From Lycium barbarum (lineage: Eukaryota; Streptophyta; Magnoliopsida; Solanales; Solanaceae): a stretch of 64,000 nt of DNA. The notes under the pieces are model-generated. The model was not told where the DNA came from. It saw nothing but the letters and a program-made list of their open reading frames with translations, and did no database searches. Of the stretch, positions 23,998 to 37,341 are shown piece after piece (position 1 is the stretch's first letter; the number at the start of each line of letters is the position of its first letter). Both the position numbers and the translations under genes were made by a program. The stretch lies in assembly GCF_019175385.1 (NCBI RefSeq), contig NC_083339.1, positions 50,706,282-50,770,281 on the forward strand. The letters run 5' to 3'.

Positions 23998-25147
23998 TTG
24001 AGCTGGGCCCATATGGGCGATTGTGATATCCATCTTTATTATGGAACTGATATTTATGCCTGATCGAGTTAAAGCATAATTGAAACCGGGATTTTGGAAT
24101 GGCTTTATAAACTGTTCAACAAACGATATTAAGAATCATAAAGTGGAATGACAGTTTTTATACTATCTTTTCAGAACTAATTTCTTTATGTATTATTATA
24201 TTTTATTTTTATATTACTCATTGTCCCCGAGGCACTCACTGAGTACGAAGTACTCAGGCATACCATTGTTGTTTTTTATGGTATGTTAGGTAACGAAGGA
24301 GAGCAGGTTCGTGATACTTCAGGCGCTTAGGAAGGACTTGCTATTGCTGCTGATTTGGTGAGCCCACACGTTCATTCGTGGGACACCCTATTATTTTGTT
24401 CATTTATTATTAGTTTTTGGGCTGCGTCCCGATGAGTCAAACTATTACCTCTTTATCCTAGAAGCTCCATAGTATACATTCTTGTGGGTAGTTATTGAGT
24501 TTTGTTAACTCTTGGGCGTTGTCACGTTTTGATTAACTTTTATGATATTAAAGACTTCCGCTGATTTAGTTTATGTATTCATGATTTGTTACATTTAATT
24601 TATAAACTGTTGGAGGCGAATGTTGAACCTGGCGGGTTCAAGTATTATTGTTGTGTTGTTTAGGTTCTTCCGATGTTGTTCATGACGTCGGATGCCGGTC
24701 ACGTCTAGGGTGGATTTTGGGGTGTGACAATACCTCTTTAAAAGGAGTTATTTGGGTGTATCAGCTACTTGCTTTATTGGAAGCTTTTTCTGGACGCAAC
24801 AAGAAGTAAACACTCAAACTTTGACCAAGCACATCTAGACACCTTAACTCGTCTCTACTGGTGCCGGTTGAACAGTCCAACTTAAAAAATTATCATCTAG
24901 ACACTTTCAAAATTAATATGCCTTGCCTGTGCCACGTCAGCACCAGTCTCCATGTGAAACAATGTGGACAAGCGAAGGTGTTTATATGTGCACTACCAAA
25001 GTTGGAGCTTAGTTGTCAGCTGAGATCAAGTTTGAGTGTTTGTTTATGTATTGTGCCTTTTTTCAATCAAAAGAAAGGTGGTAATTATAATATTAGGTAG
25101 TTGTTTCCTTATAAGATTATTTTGTTTCCAAAATAAGGCTGAAAGGT

Positions 25148-25222
25148 TCTGTTATAGCATTGGCAATTCCCACGTAGATCATAGAAATGATCAGGAATCC
25201 AGATTCGACCCCCATCAGCGGA
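25148..25222 (+). other. tRNA-like element T4
   Basis: 75 nt. TCTGTTA/CAGCGGA; hairpin intact; B box GATTCGACCCC (9/11). First copy after solo LTR D; with D and its duplication removed the distance from T3 is 1,055 bp. Confidence 0.7.
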
Positions 25223-26202
25223 AAAATTTTGATAATTTTTTTCATTTATTTTTTTCATTTTAATTTTCATAAATTACCCTGAAAAAAATAGGTAAGAAGT
25301 GAAAGAATATTTTGGGATAACGAATAATAATTCTGGGACAAAATTATGTTGTATTTTACATGCATTTGGTTGAAATATTGATCCTACAATTAATAATGTC
25401 TAGATTATTTATATCATCATTATGGTATTATTTTGGTATCGGAGTAAATGTGAGAACCCAAAATTAGTAAAATACAAAACAAACATGTCACAACAGCTTT
25501 TTCAAAAGATCTCCCGCAGTCCCAATTTATGTGGCGTCTTTGCCTTGGATCTTATTTAAGAAAGAAAACAAGACTTTTAAAATTTGCGTTATAATAAAAA
25601 TCATTAACATTCATGTGGTTGTAAATTATTTCATTAAGGGTGTATAGAGATTTTAAATTTAAGTTGTTTTTATTTAAAGACTAATAATTGAGCGTTACAC
25701 TTAATAAGTTAATGTGTCCATTGCATTCTCAATGTGATTCAACCCGAACATTATTGGGATCAATATTTGAACAACGGCCGCTTTATACCTCATTAAAATG
25801 AGTTATTTGAGTGTATCAGCTACTTGCTTTATTGGAAGCTTTTTCTGGATGCAACAACAAGTAAACACTCAAACATTGACCAAGCACATCTAGACACCTA
25901 AACTCGTCTCTACTGTGTCGGTTGAACAGTCCAACTAAAAAAATGATCATCTAGACACCTTCAAAATTAATATGCCTTGCCAGTGCCACGTCAGCACCGG
26001 TCTCCATGTGAAACAATGTGGACAAGCTTAGGTGTCTATATGTGCACTACCAAAGTTGGAGCTTACTTGTCCGCTAAGACCAAGTTTGAGTGTTTATTTA
26101 TGTATTATGCATTTCTTTCAATAAAAACAAAGGTGGTAATTATAAGATTAGGTAGTTCTTTCCTTATAAGATTATTTAGTTTCCATAATAAGGCTGAAAG
26201 GT

Positions 26203-26277
26203 TCTGCTGTAGCACTGGAAATTCCCACATGGATCATAGAAATGATCAGGAATCCTGGTTCGACTCCCGACAGCGAA
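26203..26277 (+). other. tRNA-like element T5
   Basis: 75 nt. TCTGCTG/CAGCGAA; hairpin intact; perfect B box GGTTCGACTCC. Confidence 0.7.
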
Positions 26278-26920
26278 TTTTTTTTGAAATTTTTATTTAT
26301 TTATTTTTATTATTTTTATTTTCATAAATTACCCCAAAAAAATAGCTAATAAGTGAAAGAATATTTTTGGATAAAGATTAATAATTCAGCGAAAAAATTA
26401 TGTTGTATTTTACTTGCATTTGGTTGAAATATTGATTCTACAATTTATAATATCGAAATTATTTATATCATAATTACGGTATTATTTTGGTATCGCAGTA
26501 AGTGTGAGATCCCAAAAATTAGTAAAATACAAAAAAAAAAAAAACATGTCACTACAGCTTTTTGAAAAGCTCTCCCTGAATCCCAATTTGTATGGCGTCT
26601 TTGACTTGGATCAAGTTTAATAAAGAAAAGATTACTTTTAAAAATTTTGTTATAATAAAAATCTTGAACATTTGTGTGGTTATAATTTGTTTCATTAGGG
26701 GTAAAATAGGGATTTTAAAGTTAAGTTGTTTTTATTTAAAGACTAATAATTGAGCGTTACACTTAAGAAGTGAATATCTCTATCATATTCTCAGTGAGAT
26801 TCAACCCGAACATCATCGGGTTCTATATTTGAACAACGACTGCTTTAAACCTTTTTATAAGGAGTTATTTGGGCGTATCAGCTACTTGCTTTATTGGAAG
26901 CATTTTCTAGATGCAACAAC

Positions 26921-27130
26921 AAGTAAACACTCAAACTTTGACCATGCACATCTAGACACCTTAACTCGTCTCTACGGTGTCGTTTGAACAGTCCAACTTA
27001 AAAAATGATTATCTAGACACCTTCAAAATTAATATGCCTTGCCAGTGCCACGTCAGCACCGGTGTACATGTGAAACAATGTGGACAAGTTAAGGTGTCTA
27101 TATGTGCACTACTAAAGTTGTAGTGTACTT
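26921..27130. repeat. Foldback (MITE-like) segment of the monomer, representative copy
   Basis: Left arm 26921-26970 (ends CTAGACACCTTAACTCGTC) and right arm 27081-27130 (starts TGGACAAGTTAAGGTGTC) are inverted over about 48 bases with mismatches, around ~110 bp. Present at the same place in nearly every monomer, so it predates amplification. Terminal inverted arms and size suggest an old MITE. Confidence 0.6.
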
Positions 27131-27262
27131 GTTAGCTGAGATAAAGTTTGAGTGTCTGATTATGTTTTGTGCCTCTTTTGAATCAAAAGAAAGGTGGTAA
27201 TTATAATATTTGGTAGTTCTTTCCTTATAAGATTATTTTGTTTCCATAAAAGGCTGAAAGGT

Positions 27263-27337
27263 TCCGCTGTAGCACTGGCAATTCCCACGTGGATCATAGA
27301 ATTGATTAGGAATCCGGGTTCGACTCCCGGTAGCGGA
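27263..27337 (+). other. tRNA-like element T6
   Basis: 75 nt. TCCGCTG/TAGCGGA (one G-T pair); hairpin GATCATAGAATTGATT weakened; T-arm CCGGG/CCCGG and B box perfect. Confidence 0.75.
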
Positions 27338-28316
27338 AAAAATTTAATAATTTTTTTCATTTATTTTTATCATTTTAATTTTCTTAAATTACCCCAAAAA
27401 AAAGGTAATAAGTGAAAGAATATTTTGGGATAATGAATAATAATTCAGGGAAAACATTTTGTTGTATTTTACTTGCATTTTGTTTAAATATTGATTCTGC
27501 AATTAATAATATCTAGATTATTTATATCATAATTATGGCATTATTTTTGTATTGGAGTAAATGTGAGATCCCAAAATTAGTAAAATACAAACAAAACATG
27601 TCACAACAGCTTTTTGAAAAGATCTCCAGTAGTCCCAATTTATGTGGCGTCTTTGCCTTGGATCAAGTTTAAGAAAGAAAACAAGACTTTTTTAATTTAG
27701 GTTATAATAAAATTGATTAACATTCGTATGGTTGTAAATTGTTTCATTAAGGGTAAAATAGAGATTTTAAAGCTAAGTTGTTTTAATTTAAAGACTAATA
27801 ATTGAGCGTTACACTTGACAAGTGAATGTCTCTAAAGTATTCTCAGAGAGATTCAACCCGAACATCATTAGGTTCTATATTGGAACAACGACCGCTTTAT
27901 ACCTAGTTAAAAAGAGTTATTTGGGCGTACCAGCTACTTGCTTTATTGGAAGCATTTTTGGGATGCAACAACAAGTAAACACTCAAACTTTGACCATGCA
28001 CATCTAGACACCTTAACTCGTCTCTACTGTGTCGGTTGAACAATCCAACTTAAAAAACGATCATCTAGCCACCTTCAAAATTAATATGCCTAGCCAGTGC
28101 CCCGTCAGCACCGGTGTACATGTGAAACAATGTGGACAAGTTAAGGTGTCTATATGTGCACTACCAAAGTTCGCGCTTACTTGTCAACTGAGACCATGTT
28201 TAAGTGTCTGTTTATGTATTGTGCCTTTTTTTGAATCAAAAGAAAGGTGGTAATTATAATATAAGGCAGTTCTTTCCTTATAAGATTATTTTGCTTCCAT
28301 AATAAGGCTGAATGGT

Positions 28317-28391
28317 TCCGCTGTAGCACTGGCAATTACCACGTGGATCATAGAAATGATTGGGAATCCAGGTTCAACTCCCGGCAGATGA
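28317..28391 (+). other. tRNA-like element T7
   Basis: 75 nt. TCCGCTG/CAGATGA; B box GGTTCAACTCC (10/11). Confidence 0.65.
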
Positions 28392-29373
28392 AAACATTTG
28401 ACAATTTTTTTCATTTATTTTTATCATTTTAATTTTCATAAATTACCCCAAAAAATAGGTAATAAGTGAAAGAATATTGTTGGTTAACGAATAATAATTC
28501 TTAGAAAACATTATGTTGTATTTTGCTTGCATTTGGTTGAAATATTGATTGTACAATTAATAATATCTAGATTTTTTATACCATAATTACGGTATTATTT
28601 TGATATCGGAGTAAGTCTGCGATCCCAAAATTAGTAAAATACAAAAAAAAAAAAACATGTCAATGCAGCTTTTTGAGACGATCTCCCGCAGTCCCAATTT
28701 ATGTGGTTCTTTGCCTTGGATCAAGTTTAAGAAAGAAAACAAGACTTTTTAAATTTGCTTTATAATAAAATTCTTTAACATTTGTGTGGTTATAAATTGT
28801 TTCATTAGGGGTAAAATAGGGATTTTAAAGTTAAGTTGTTTTTATTTAAAGACTAATAATTGAGCGTTACACTTAACAAGTGATTATCTCCATACTATTC
28901 TCAGTGAGATTAAACCCGAACATCATTGGGTTCTATATTTCAACAACGACCGCTTTATACCTATTTAAAAGGAGTTGTTTGGGCGTATCGGCTACTTGCT
29001 TTATAGGGAGCATTTTCTGGATGCAACAACAAGTGAACACTCAAACTGTAGCCATGCATATTTAGATAATTTAACTCGTCTCTACTGTGTCGGTTGAACA
29101 GTCCAATTTAAAAACCGATTATCTTAACACCATCAAAATTAATATACCTTAACAGTGCCACGTCAGCACAGCTGTTTTTGTGAAACAATGTGGACAAGTT
29201 AAGGTGTCCATATGTGCACTACCAAAGTTGGAGCTTACTTGTCAGCTGAGACCACCTTTCAGTGTCTGTTTATGTATTGTGCCTCTTTTGAATCAAAAGA
29301 AAGGTGGTAATTATAATATTAGGTAGTTCTTTCCTTATAAGATTATTTTGTTTCCATAATAAGGCTGAAAGGT

Positions 29374-29447
29374 TCTACTGTAGCACTGGCAATTCCCACG
29401 TGGATCATAGAAATGATCAGGAATCCGGGTTGACTCCCGGCAGCGGA
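29374..29447 (+). other. tRNA-like element T8
   Basis: 74 nt; one base missing in the T-loop (GGTTGACTCC). Stem TCTACTG/CAGCGGA, hairpin intact. Confidence 0.65.
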
Positions 29448-30422
29448 AATATTTTTATTAATTTTTTTCATTTATTTTAATCATTTTAATTTTCACAAAT
29501 TGTCCCAAAAAAATAGGTAATAAGTGAAAGAATATTTTGGGATAATGAATAATAATTCTGGGAAAAAATTATGTTGTATTTTACTTGCATTTGGTTGAAA
29601 TATTGATTATACAATTAATTAAATCTAGATTATTAATATCATAATTACTGTATTATTTTGGTATCGTATTAAGTGTGAGATCCCAAAATTAGTAAAATAC
29701 AAAAAAAACATGTCACTGTAGCTTTTTGAAAAGCTCCCGCAGTCCCAATTTATGTGGCGTCTTTGCCTTGGATCAACTTTAAGAAAGAAAACAAGACTTT
29801 TAAATTAGATTTATAATAAAAATCATTAACATTCGTGTGGTTGTAAATTGTTTCATTAAGGGTAAATAGTGATTTTAAAGTCAGGTTATTTTTATTTAAA
29901 GACTAATAATTGAGCGTTACACTTAAGAAGTGTTTATCTCCATAGTATTGTCAGTGAGATTAAACCCGAACATCATTGGGTTCTATATTTCCACAACGAC
30001 CGCTTTATACCTATTTAAAAGGAGTTATTTGGGCGTATCGGCTACTTGCTTTATAGGAAGCATTTTCTGGATGAAACAACAAGTGAACACTCAAACTTTG
30101 GCCATGCATATTTAGACACCTTAACTCGTCTGTACTGTGTCGGTTGAACAGTCCAATTTAAAAACTGATCATATTAACACCATCAAAATTAATATACCTT
30201 GTTAGTGCCACGTCAGCATCGGTGTCCATGTGAAACAATGTGTACAAGTTAAGGTGTCCATATGTGCACTACCAAAGTTGGAGCTTACTTATCAGCTGAG
30301 ACCACGTTTGAGTGTCTTTTATGTATTGTGCCTCTTTTGAATCAAAAGAAATATGGTAATTATAATATTAGGTAGTTCTTTCTTTATAAGATTATTTTGT
30401 TCCCATAATAAGGCTGAAAGGT

Positions 30423-30497
30423 TCCGCTATAGCACTGGCAATTGCCACGTTGATCATAGAAATGATCAGGAATCTGGGTTCGACACCCGGGAGCGAA
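30423..30497 (+). other. tRNA-like element T9
   Basis: 75 nt. TCCGCTA/GAGCGAA; B box GGTTCGACACC (10/11). Confidence 0.65.
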
Positions 30498-31474
30498 ACA
30501 TATTGATAATTTTTTTCATTTAGTTTTATCATTTTAATTATCATAAATTACACAAAATAATAGGTACTATGTGAAAGATTATTTGGGGATAACGAATAAT
30601 AATTCTAGGGAAAAATTATGTTGTATTTTACTTGCATTTGGTTGAAATATTGATTCTACAATTAATTAAAGCTAGATTATTAATATCAAAATTAGGGTAT
30701 TATTTTTGTATCGGAGTAAGTGTGAGATGCCAAAATTAGTAAAATACAAAAAACACATGTCACTGCAGCTTTTTGAAAAGATCTCCTGCAGTCCCAATTT
30801 ATGTGGCGTCTTTGCCTTGGATCAACTTTAAGAAAGAAAAAAAGACTTTTTAAATTAGATTTATAATAAAAATCATTAACATTCATGTGGTTGTAAATTG
30901 TTTCATTAAGGGTAAACTAGAGATTTTAAAGTCAAGTTATTTTTATTTAAAGACTAATAATTGAGCGTTACACTTAACAAGTGATTATCTCCATAGTATT
31001 CTCAGTGAGATTAAACCCGAACATCATTGGGTTCTATAATTCAACAACGACCACTTTACACCTATTTAAAAGGAGTTATTTGGGCGTATCGGCTACTTGC
31101 TTTATTAGAAGCATTTTTTGGATGCAACAACAAGTAAACACTCAAACTTTTGTCATGCACATCTAGACACCTTAACTTATCTCTACTGTGTCGGTTGAAC
31201 AATCCAACTTAAAAAACGATCATCTAGACACCTTCAAAATTAATATGCCTTCCCTGTGCCACGTCAGCACCGGTGTCCTTGTGAAACAATGTGGACAAGT
31301 TAAGATGTCCATATGTGCACTACCAAAGTTGGAGCTTACTTGTCCCCTGAGACCACGTTTGAGTGTCTGTTTATATATTGTGCCACTTTTGAATCAAAAG
31401 AAAGGTGGTAATTATAATATTAGGTAGTTCTTTCCTTATAAGATTATTTTGTTTGCATAATAAGGCTGAAAGGT

Positions 31475-31549
31475 TCTGCTGTAGCACTGGCAATTCCCAC
31501 GTGGATCATAGAAATGATCAGGAATCCTGGTTAGACTCCCGGCAGCGGA
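31475..31549 (+). other. tRNA-like element T10
   Basis: 75 nt. TCTGCTG/CAGCGGA; hairpin intact; B box GGTTAGACTCC (10/11). Confidence 0.7.
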
Positions 31550-32527
31550 AAAATTTTATTAATTTTTTTCATTTATTTTTATCATTTTAATTTTCATAAA
31601 TTACCCCAAAAAAATAGGTAATAAGTGAAAGAATATTTTGGGATAATGAATAAAAATTCTGGGAAATATTTTTGTTGTATTTTACTTGCATTTTGTTTAA
31701 ATATTGATTCTACAATTAATAAAATCTAGGTTATTTATATCATAATTATGGTATTATTTTGGTATCGGAGTAAATGTGAAATCCCAAAATTAGTAAAATA
31801 CAAAAAAAACATGTCACTACAGCTTTTTGAAAAGATCTCCCGCAGTCCCAATTTATGTGGCGTCTTTGCCTTGGATCATATTAAGAAAGAAAACAAGACT
31901 TTTCAAATTTGATTTATAATAAAAATCTTCAACATTTGTGTGGTTGTAAATAATTTCATTAAGGGTAAAATAGATATTTTAAAGACAAGTTGTTTTAATT
32001 TAAAGACTAATAATTGAGGGTTACACTTAACAAGTAAATATCTCCAAAGTATTTTCTAAGAGATTCAACCCGAACATCATTGGGTTCTATATTTGAACAA
32101 CAACCGCTTTATACCTATTTAAAAGGATTTTTTTGGGCGTACCAGCTACTTGCTATATTCGAAGCATTTTCTGGATGCAACAACAAGTAAACACTCATAC
32201 GTTGATCATGCACATCTAGACACCTTAACTCGTCTCTACTGTGTCGGTTGAACAATCCAAATTAAAAATTGATCATCTAGACACCTACAAAATTAATATG
32301 CCTTGCCAGTGCCACGTCAGCATCGTTGTCCTTGTGAAACAAAGTGGACAAGTTAAGGTGTCTATATGTGCACTACCAAAGTTGGAGCTTACTTGTCAGC
32401 TAATACCAAGTTTGAGTGTCTGTTTATGTATTGTGCCTCTTTTGAATCAAAAGAAAGGTGGTAATTATAATATTAGGTAGTTCTTTCCTTATAAAATTAT
32501 TTTGTTTCCATAAAAAGGCTGAAAGTT

Positions 32528-32602
32528 TCCGCTGTAGCACTGGCAATTCCCACGTGGATCATAGAAATGAATAGGAATCCGGGTTCAACTCCCGGCAGCG
32601 AA
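32528..32602 (+). other. tRNA-like element T11
   Basis: 75 nt. TCCGCTG/CAGCGAA; hairpin changed (GATCATAGAAATGAAT); B box GGTTCAACTCC (10/11). Confidence 0.65.
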
Positions 32603-33016
32603 AAAATTTTGATAATTTTTTGCATTTATTTTTATCATTTTAATTATCATAAATTCCCAAAAATATAGGTAATAAGTGAAAAAATATTTTTTTTGATAAC
32701 CAATAATAACTCTTGGAAAAAATTTTGTGGTATTTTACTTGCATTTGGTTGAAATATTGATTCTACAATTAATAATATCGAGACTATTTATATCTGAATT
32801 ACGGTATTATTTTGGTATCGGAGTAAGTGTGAGATCTCAAAATTAGTAAAATACAAAAAAAAATATGTCACTGAAGCTTTTTGAAAAGATCTCTCGCAGT
32901 CCCAATTTATGTGGCGTCTTTGCCTTGGATCATATTTTAGAAAGAAAACAAGACTTTTTAAATTTGCGTTATAATAAACATCTTTAACATTTGTGTGGTT
33001 GTAAATTATTTTATCA

Positions 33017-34377
33017 AGGGTAAAATAGAGATTTTAAAGTTAAGTTGTTTTTATTTAAAGACTAATAATTGAGCGTTACACTTAACAAGTGAATATCTCC
33101 ATAGTATTCTCAGTGAGATTCAACCCGAACGTCAGTGGGTTCTATATTTGAACAACGACCGCTTTATAACTATTTAAATGGAGTTATTTGGGCGTATCAG
33201 CAACTTGCTTTATTGGAAGAATTTTCTGGATGCTAGAACAAGTAAACACTCGAACTTTGGCCATGCACATCAAGACACCTTAACTCGTCTCTACTGTGTC
33301 GGTTGAACAGTCCAATTTAAAAACCGATCATCTTAACACCATAAAAATTAATATGCCTTGCCTGTACCACGTTAGCACTGATGTCCATGTGAAACAATGT
33401 GGACAAGTTAAGGTGTATATATGTGCAGAACCAAAGTTGGAGCTTACTTATCAGCTGAGACCAAGTTTCAGTGTTTGTTTATGTATTGTGCCTTTTCTGA
33501 ATCAAAAGAAAGGTGGCAATTATAATATTAGGTAGTTCTTTCCTTATAAGATTATTTTATTTCCACAAAAAGGCTGAAAGGTTCCGCTGTAGCACTGGCA
33601 ATTCCCACGAGGATCGTAGAAACGATCAGGAATCCGGGTTCGACTCCCGGCAGCGGAAAACTTTTGATAATTTTTTGCATTCATTTTTATCATTTTCATT
33701 ATCATAAATAACCCCAAAAAAATTGGCAATAAGTAAAAGAATTTTTTTTGATAACCAATAAAAATTCTAGGAAAAAAGTATGTTGTATTTTACTTGCATT
33801 TGGTTGAAATATTGATTCTACAGTTAATAATATCGAGATTATTCATATCATAATTATGGTAGTATTTTTATATCGGAGTAAGTGTGAGATCCCAAAATTA
33901 GTAAAATACGAAAATAACATGTCACTGCAGATTTTTGAAAAGATCTCCCTCAGTCCAAATTTTTATGGCGTCTTTGACTAGGATCAAGTTTAAGAAAGAA
34001 AACAAGACTTTTTAAATTTGCGTTATAATAAAAATCTTTAACATTTGTGTGGTTACAAATTATTTCATTAAGGGTAAAACAGAGATTTTAAAGTTAAGTT
34101 GTTTTAATTTAAAGACTAATAATTGAGCGTTACACTTACCAAGTTAATGTCTCAAAAGTATTCTCAAAGAGATTCAACCCGAACATCATTAGGTTCTATA
34201 TTTGAATAACTACCGCTTTATACCTTCAAAATTGATATGCCTTGCCAGTGTCACGTTGGCACCGGTGTCCTTGTGCTATAATGTGGACAAGTTAAGGTGT
34301 CTATATGTGCACTACTAAAGTTGGAGTTTACTTGTCAGCTGAGACCAAGTTTGAGTGTCTGTTTATGTATTGTGCCT
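33017..34377 (+). repeat. Recent segmental duplication, copy 1
   Basis: About 1.36 kb nearly identical to 38809-40169 (offset 5,792 bp), far more alike than ordinary monomers. Shared private changes include GTATATATGTGCAGAACC, AGGATCGTAGAAACGATC and the ~170-bp deletion at 34219. Confidence 0.8.
33583..33657 (+). other. tRNA-like element T12
   Basis: 75 nt, structurally the best class: stem TCCGCTG/CAGCGGA fully paired, T-arm CCGGG/CCCGG, perfect B box, and hairpin GATCG/CGATC in which both sides of one pair changed. Confidence 0.8.
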
Positions 34378-34466
34378 CTTTTGAATCAAAAGGACGGTGA
34401 TAATTAAAATATTAGGTAGTTCCTTCCTTATACTATTATTTTTTTCCCATAATAAGGCTGAAAGGT

Positions 34467-34541
34467 TCCACTATAGCACAGGCAATTCCCACGTGGATCG
34501 TAGAAATTATCAGGAATCCGGGTTCAAATCCCGGCAGCAGA
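34467..34541 (+). other. tRNA-like element T13
   Basis: 75 nt. TCCACTA/CAGCAGA; hairpin broken (GATCGTAGAAATTATC); B box GGTTCAAATCC (10/11). Only 884 bp from T12 because of the upstream deletion. Confidence 0.65.
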
Positions 34542-35526
34542 AAAATTTTGATAATTTTTTTCTTTTATTTTTATCATTTTAATTTTCATAAATTAAACCA
34601 CAAAAATAGGTAATAAGTGAATTAATATTTTGAGATGACGAATAATAATTCTGGGAAAACAATTATGTTGTATTTTACTTGCATTTGGTTGAAATATTGA
34701 TTCTACAATTAATAATATCTAGATTATTTATATCATAATTACGGTATTATTTTTGTATCAGAGTAAGTGTGAGAACCCAAAATTAGTAAAATACAAAAAA
34801 AAAACATGTCACTGCAGCCTTTTGAAAAGATCTCTCGCAGTCCTAATTTATGTGGCGTCTTTGCCTTGGATCATGTTTATGACGGAAAACAAGAGTTTTA
34901 AAATTTGTGTTATAATAAAAATCTTTAACATTTGTGTGGTTGTAAAAAATTATTTCATTAAGGGTAAAATAGAGATTTTATAGCTAAGTTGTTGTAATTT
35001 AAAGACTTATAACTGAGCGTTACACTTAACAAGTGAATGTATCCAATGTATTCTCAGAGAGATTCAACCCGAACATCATTAGGTTCTATATTCTAACAAC
35101 GACCGCTTTATACCTATTTAAAATGAGTTATTTGGGCGTACCAGCTACTTGCTTTATTCGAAGCATTTTCTGGATGCAACAAGAATTAAACACTCAAACG
35201 TTGGTCGTGCACTTCTAGACACCTTAACTTGTCTCTAATGTGTCGGTTCAACAATCCAACTTAAAAAACGATCATCTAGACACATTCAAAATAAATATGC
35301 CATTCCAGTGCCACGTTAGCAGCAGTGTCCTTGTGAAACAATGTGGACAAGTTAAGGTGTCTATATGTGCACTATCAAAGTTGGAGCTTACTTGTCAGTT
35401 GAGACCAAGTTTGAGTGTCTATTTATGTATTGTGCCTTTTTTGAATCCAAAGAAAGGTGGCAATGATAATATTAGGTAGTTCTTTCCTTATAAGATTATT
35501 TTGTTTGCATAATAAGGCTGAAGGTT

Positions 35527-35601
35527 TCCACTGTAGCACTGGCAATTCCCACGTGGATCATAGAAATGATCAGGAATCCGGGTTCGAATCCCTGTAGCGG
35601 A
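35527..35601 (+). other. tRNA-like element T14
   Basis: 75 nt. TCCACTG/TAGCGGA; hairpin intact; perfect B box GGTTCGAATCC. Confidence 0.7.
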
Positions 35602-36290
35602 ATTTTTTTTATAATTTATTTTTTTTCATTTTAATTTTAATAAATTACCCCAAAAAAATAGGTAATTAGTGGAAGAATATTTTGGGATAATGAATAATAA
35701 TTCTGGGAAAATATTATGTTGTATTTTACATGCATTTGGTTGCAATATTGATTCTGCAATTAATAATGTCTGCATTATTTATCTCATCATTGTGGTATTA
35801 TTTGGGTATCGGAGTAAATGTGAGATCCCAAAATTAGTAAAATACAAAACAAACATGTCACAACAGCTTTTTCAAAAGATCTCCCGCGGTCCCAATTTAT
35901 GTGGCGTCTTTGCCTCAGATCATATTTAAGAAAGAAAACAACACTTTTTAAATTTGCGTTACAATGAAAATCATTAACATTCATGTGGTTGTAAATTGTT
36001 TCATTAAGGGTAAAATAGAGATTTTAAAGTTAAGTTGTTTTTATTTAAAGACTAATAATTGAGCGTTACACCTAATTAGTGAATATCTCCATAGTATTCT
36101 AAGTGAGATTCAACCCGAACATCATTGGGTTCTATATTTGAACAACGTCCGCTCTATACAAATTTAAAAGGAGTTATTGGGGCATATCAGCTACTTGCTT
36201 TATTGGAAGCATTTTCTGCATGCAACAACAAGTAAGCACTCATACTTTGACCATGCATATCTAGACATCTTGTCTCCCATCTACTATGTC

Positions 36291-36311
36291 GGTTGAACTC
36301 CCGGCAGCGGT
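36291..36311 (+). other. 3' remnant of a tRNA-like element (R1)
   Basis: Only GGTTGAACTCCCGGCAGCGG remains, fused directly to the foldback segment (upstream TATGTCGGTTGAAC). The break sits in the shared GGTT-GA-C word of the two parts, suggesting microhomology-guided deletion of the intervening ~600 bp. Confidence 0.7.
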
Positions 36312-37266
36312 AAATTTTTTCTAATTTTTTTCATTTTAATTTTCATAAATTACCCCAAAAAAATGGTAATAAGTGAAAGAATATTTTGCGATAACGAATA
36401 ATAATTCTGGGAAAAAATTATGTTGTATTTTACTTGCATTTGGTTGAAATATTGATTCTATAATTAATAATATCGAGATTATTCATATCATAATTATGGT
36501 ATTATTTCTGTATCACAGTAAGTGTGAGATCCCAAAATCAGTAAAATACCAAAATAACATGTCACTGCAACTTTTTGAAAAGCTCTCCCTCAGTCCCAAT
36601 TTACACGGCGTCTTTGACTAGGATCAAGTTTAAGAAAGAAAACAAGACTTTTTAAATTTGTGTTATAATAAAAATCCTAAACATTTGTGTGGTTGTAAAT
36701 TATTTCGTTAAGGGTAAAATAGATATTTTAAAGTTAAGTTGTTTTTATTTAAAGACGAACAATGGAGCCTTACAATTAACAAGTGAATATGTCCGTAGTA
36801 TTCTCTTTGAGATTCAACCCAAACATCATTGGGCTCTATATGTGATCAACGATCGCTTTATACCTGTTTAAAAAGAGTTATTTGGGCGTTTCAGCTACTT
36901 GCTTTATTGGAAGCATTTGTGGATGCAAAAACAAGTAAACACTAAAACTTTGACCATGCACATCTAGACACCTTAACTGGTCTGTACTATGTCGATTGAA
37001 CCGACCAACTTAAAAAATGATCATCTAGACAAGTTCAAAATTAATATGCCTTGCTAGTGCCACGTCAGACTTGTGAAACAATGTGGACAAGCAAAGGTGT
37101 CTATATGTGCTCTACCAAAGTTGGAGCTTACTTGTCGACTGAGACCAAGTTTGAATGTCTGTTTATGTATTATGCCTTTTTTGAATCAAAAGAAAGGGTG
37201 TAATTATAATATTAGGTAGTTCTTTCCTTATAAGATTATTTTGTTTCCATAATAAGGCTGAAAAGT

Positions 37267-37341
37267 TCCGTTGCAGCACTGGCAATTCCCACGTGGATCA
37301 CAGAAATGATCTTGAATACGGGTTCGACTCTCGCCAACGAA
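37267..37341 (+). other. tRNA-like element T15
   Basis: 75 nt. TCCGTTG/CAACGAA: T5 on the 5' side pairs with A on the 3' side in place of the usual C-G. B box GGTTCGACTCT (10/11). Confidence 0.65.

Larger units (their letters stand above)
22460..24729 (+). mobile_element. Solo LTR D in the satellite
   Basis: 2,270 bp from TGTAACACCTCG to GGGGTGTGACA, flanked by a perfect 5-bp duplication ATACC (22455-22459 and 24730-24734). No primer site, polypurine tract or internal region, so it is a solo LTR left by recombination. It is the same family as E (shared CTGCGTCCCGATGAGTCAAA, and AAGCTCCATAGTATACATTC near the 3' end). Confidence 0.9.

Noticed and set aside
24861..25100. A 79-codon open frame that recurs in several satellite monomers (24861, 31188, 32241, 33296, 35240, 39088)
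   Set aside because: It starts at GTG, is interrupted or shifted in other monomers, and substitutions show no codon pattern. It follows from monomer similarity, not from a conserved peptide.
33583..33657. Functional tRNA gene at T12/T17
   Set aside because: No proper D-arm, a 6-base loop in the anticodon arm, and repetition in a decaying satellite. A loop reading T-AGA-AA would suggest Ser, but Ser tRNAs need a long variable arm that is absent.
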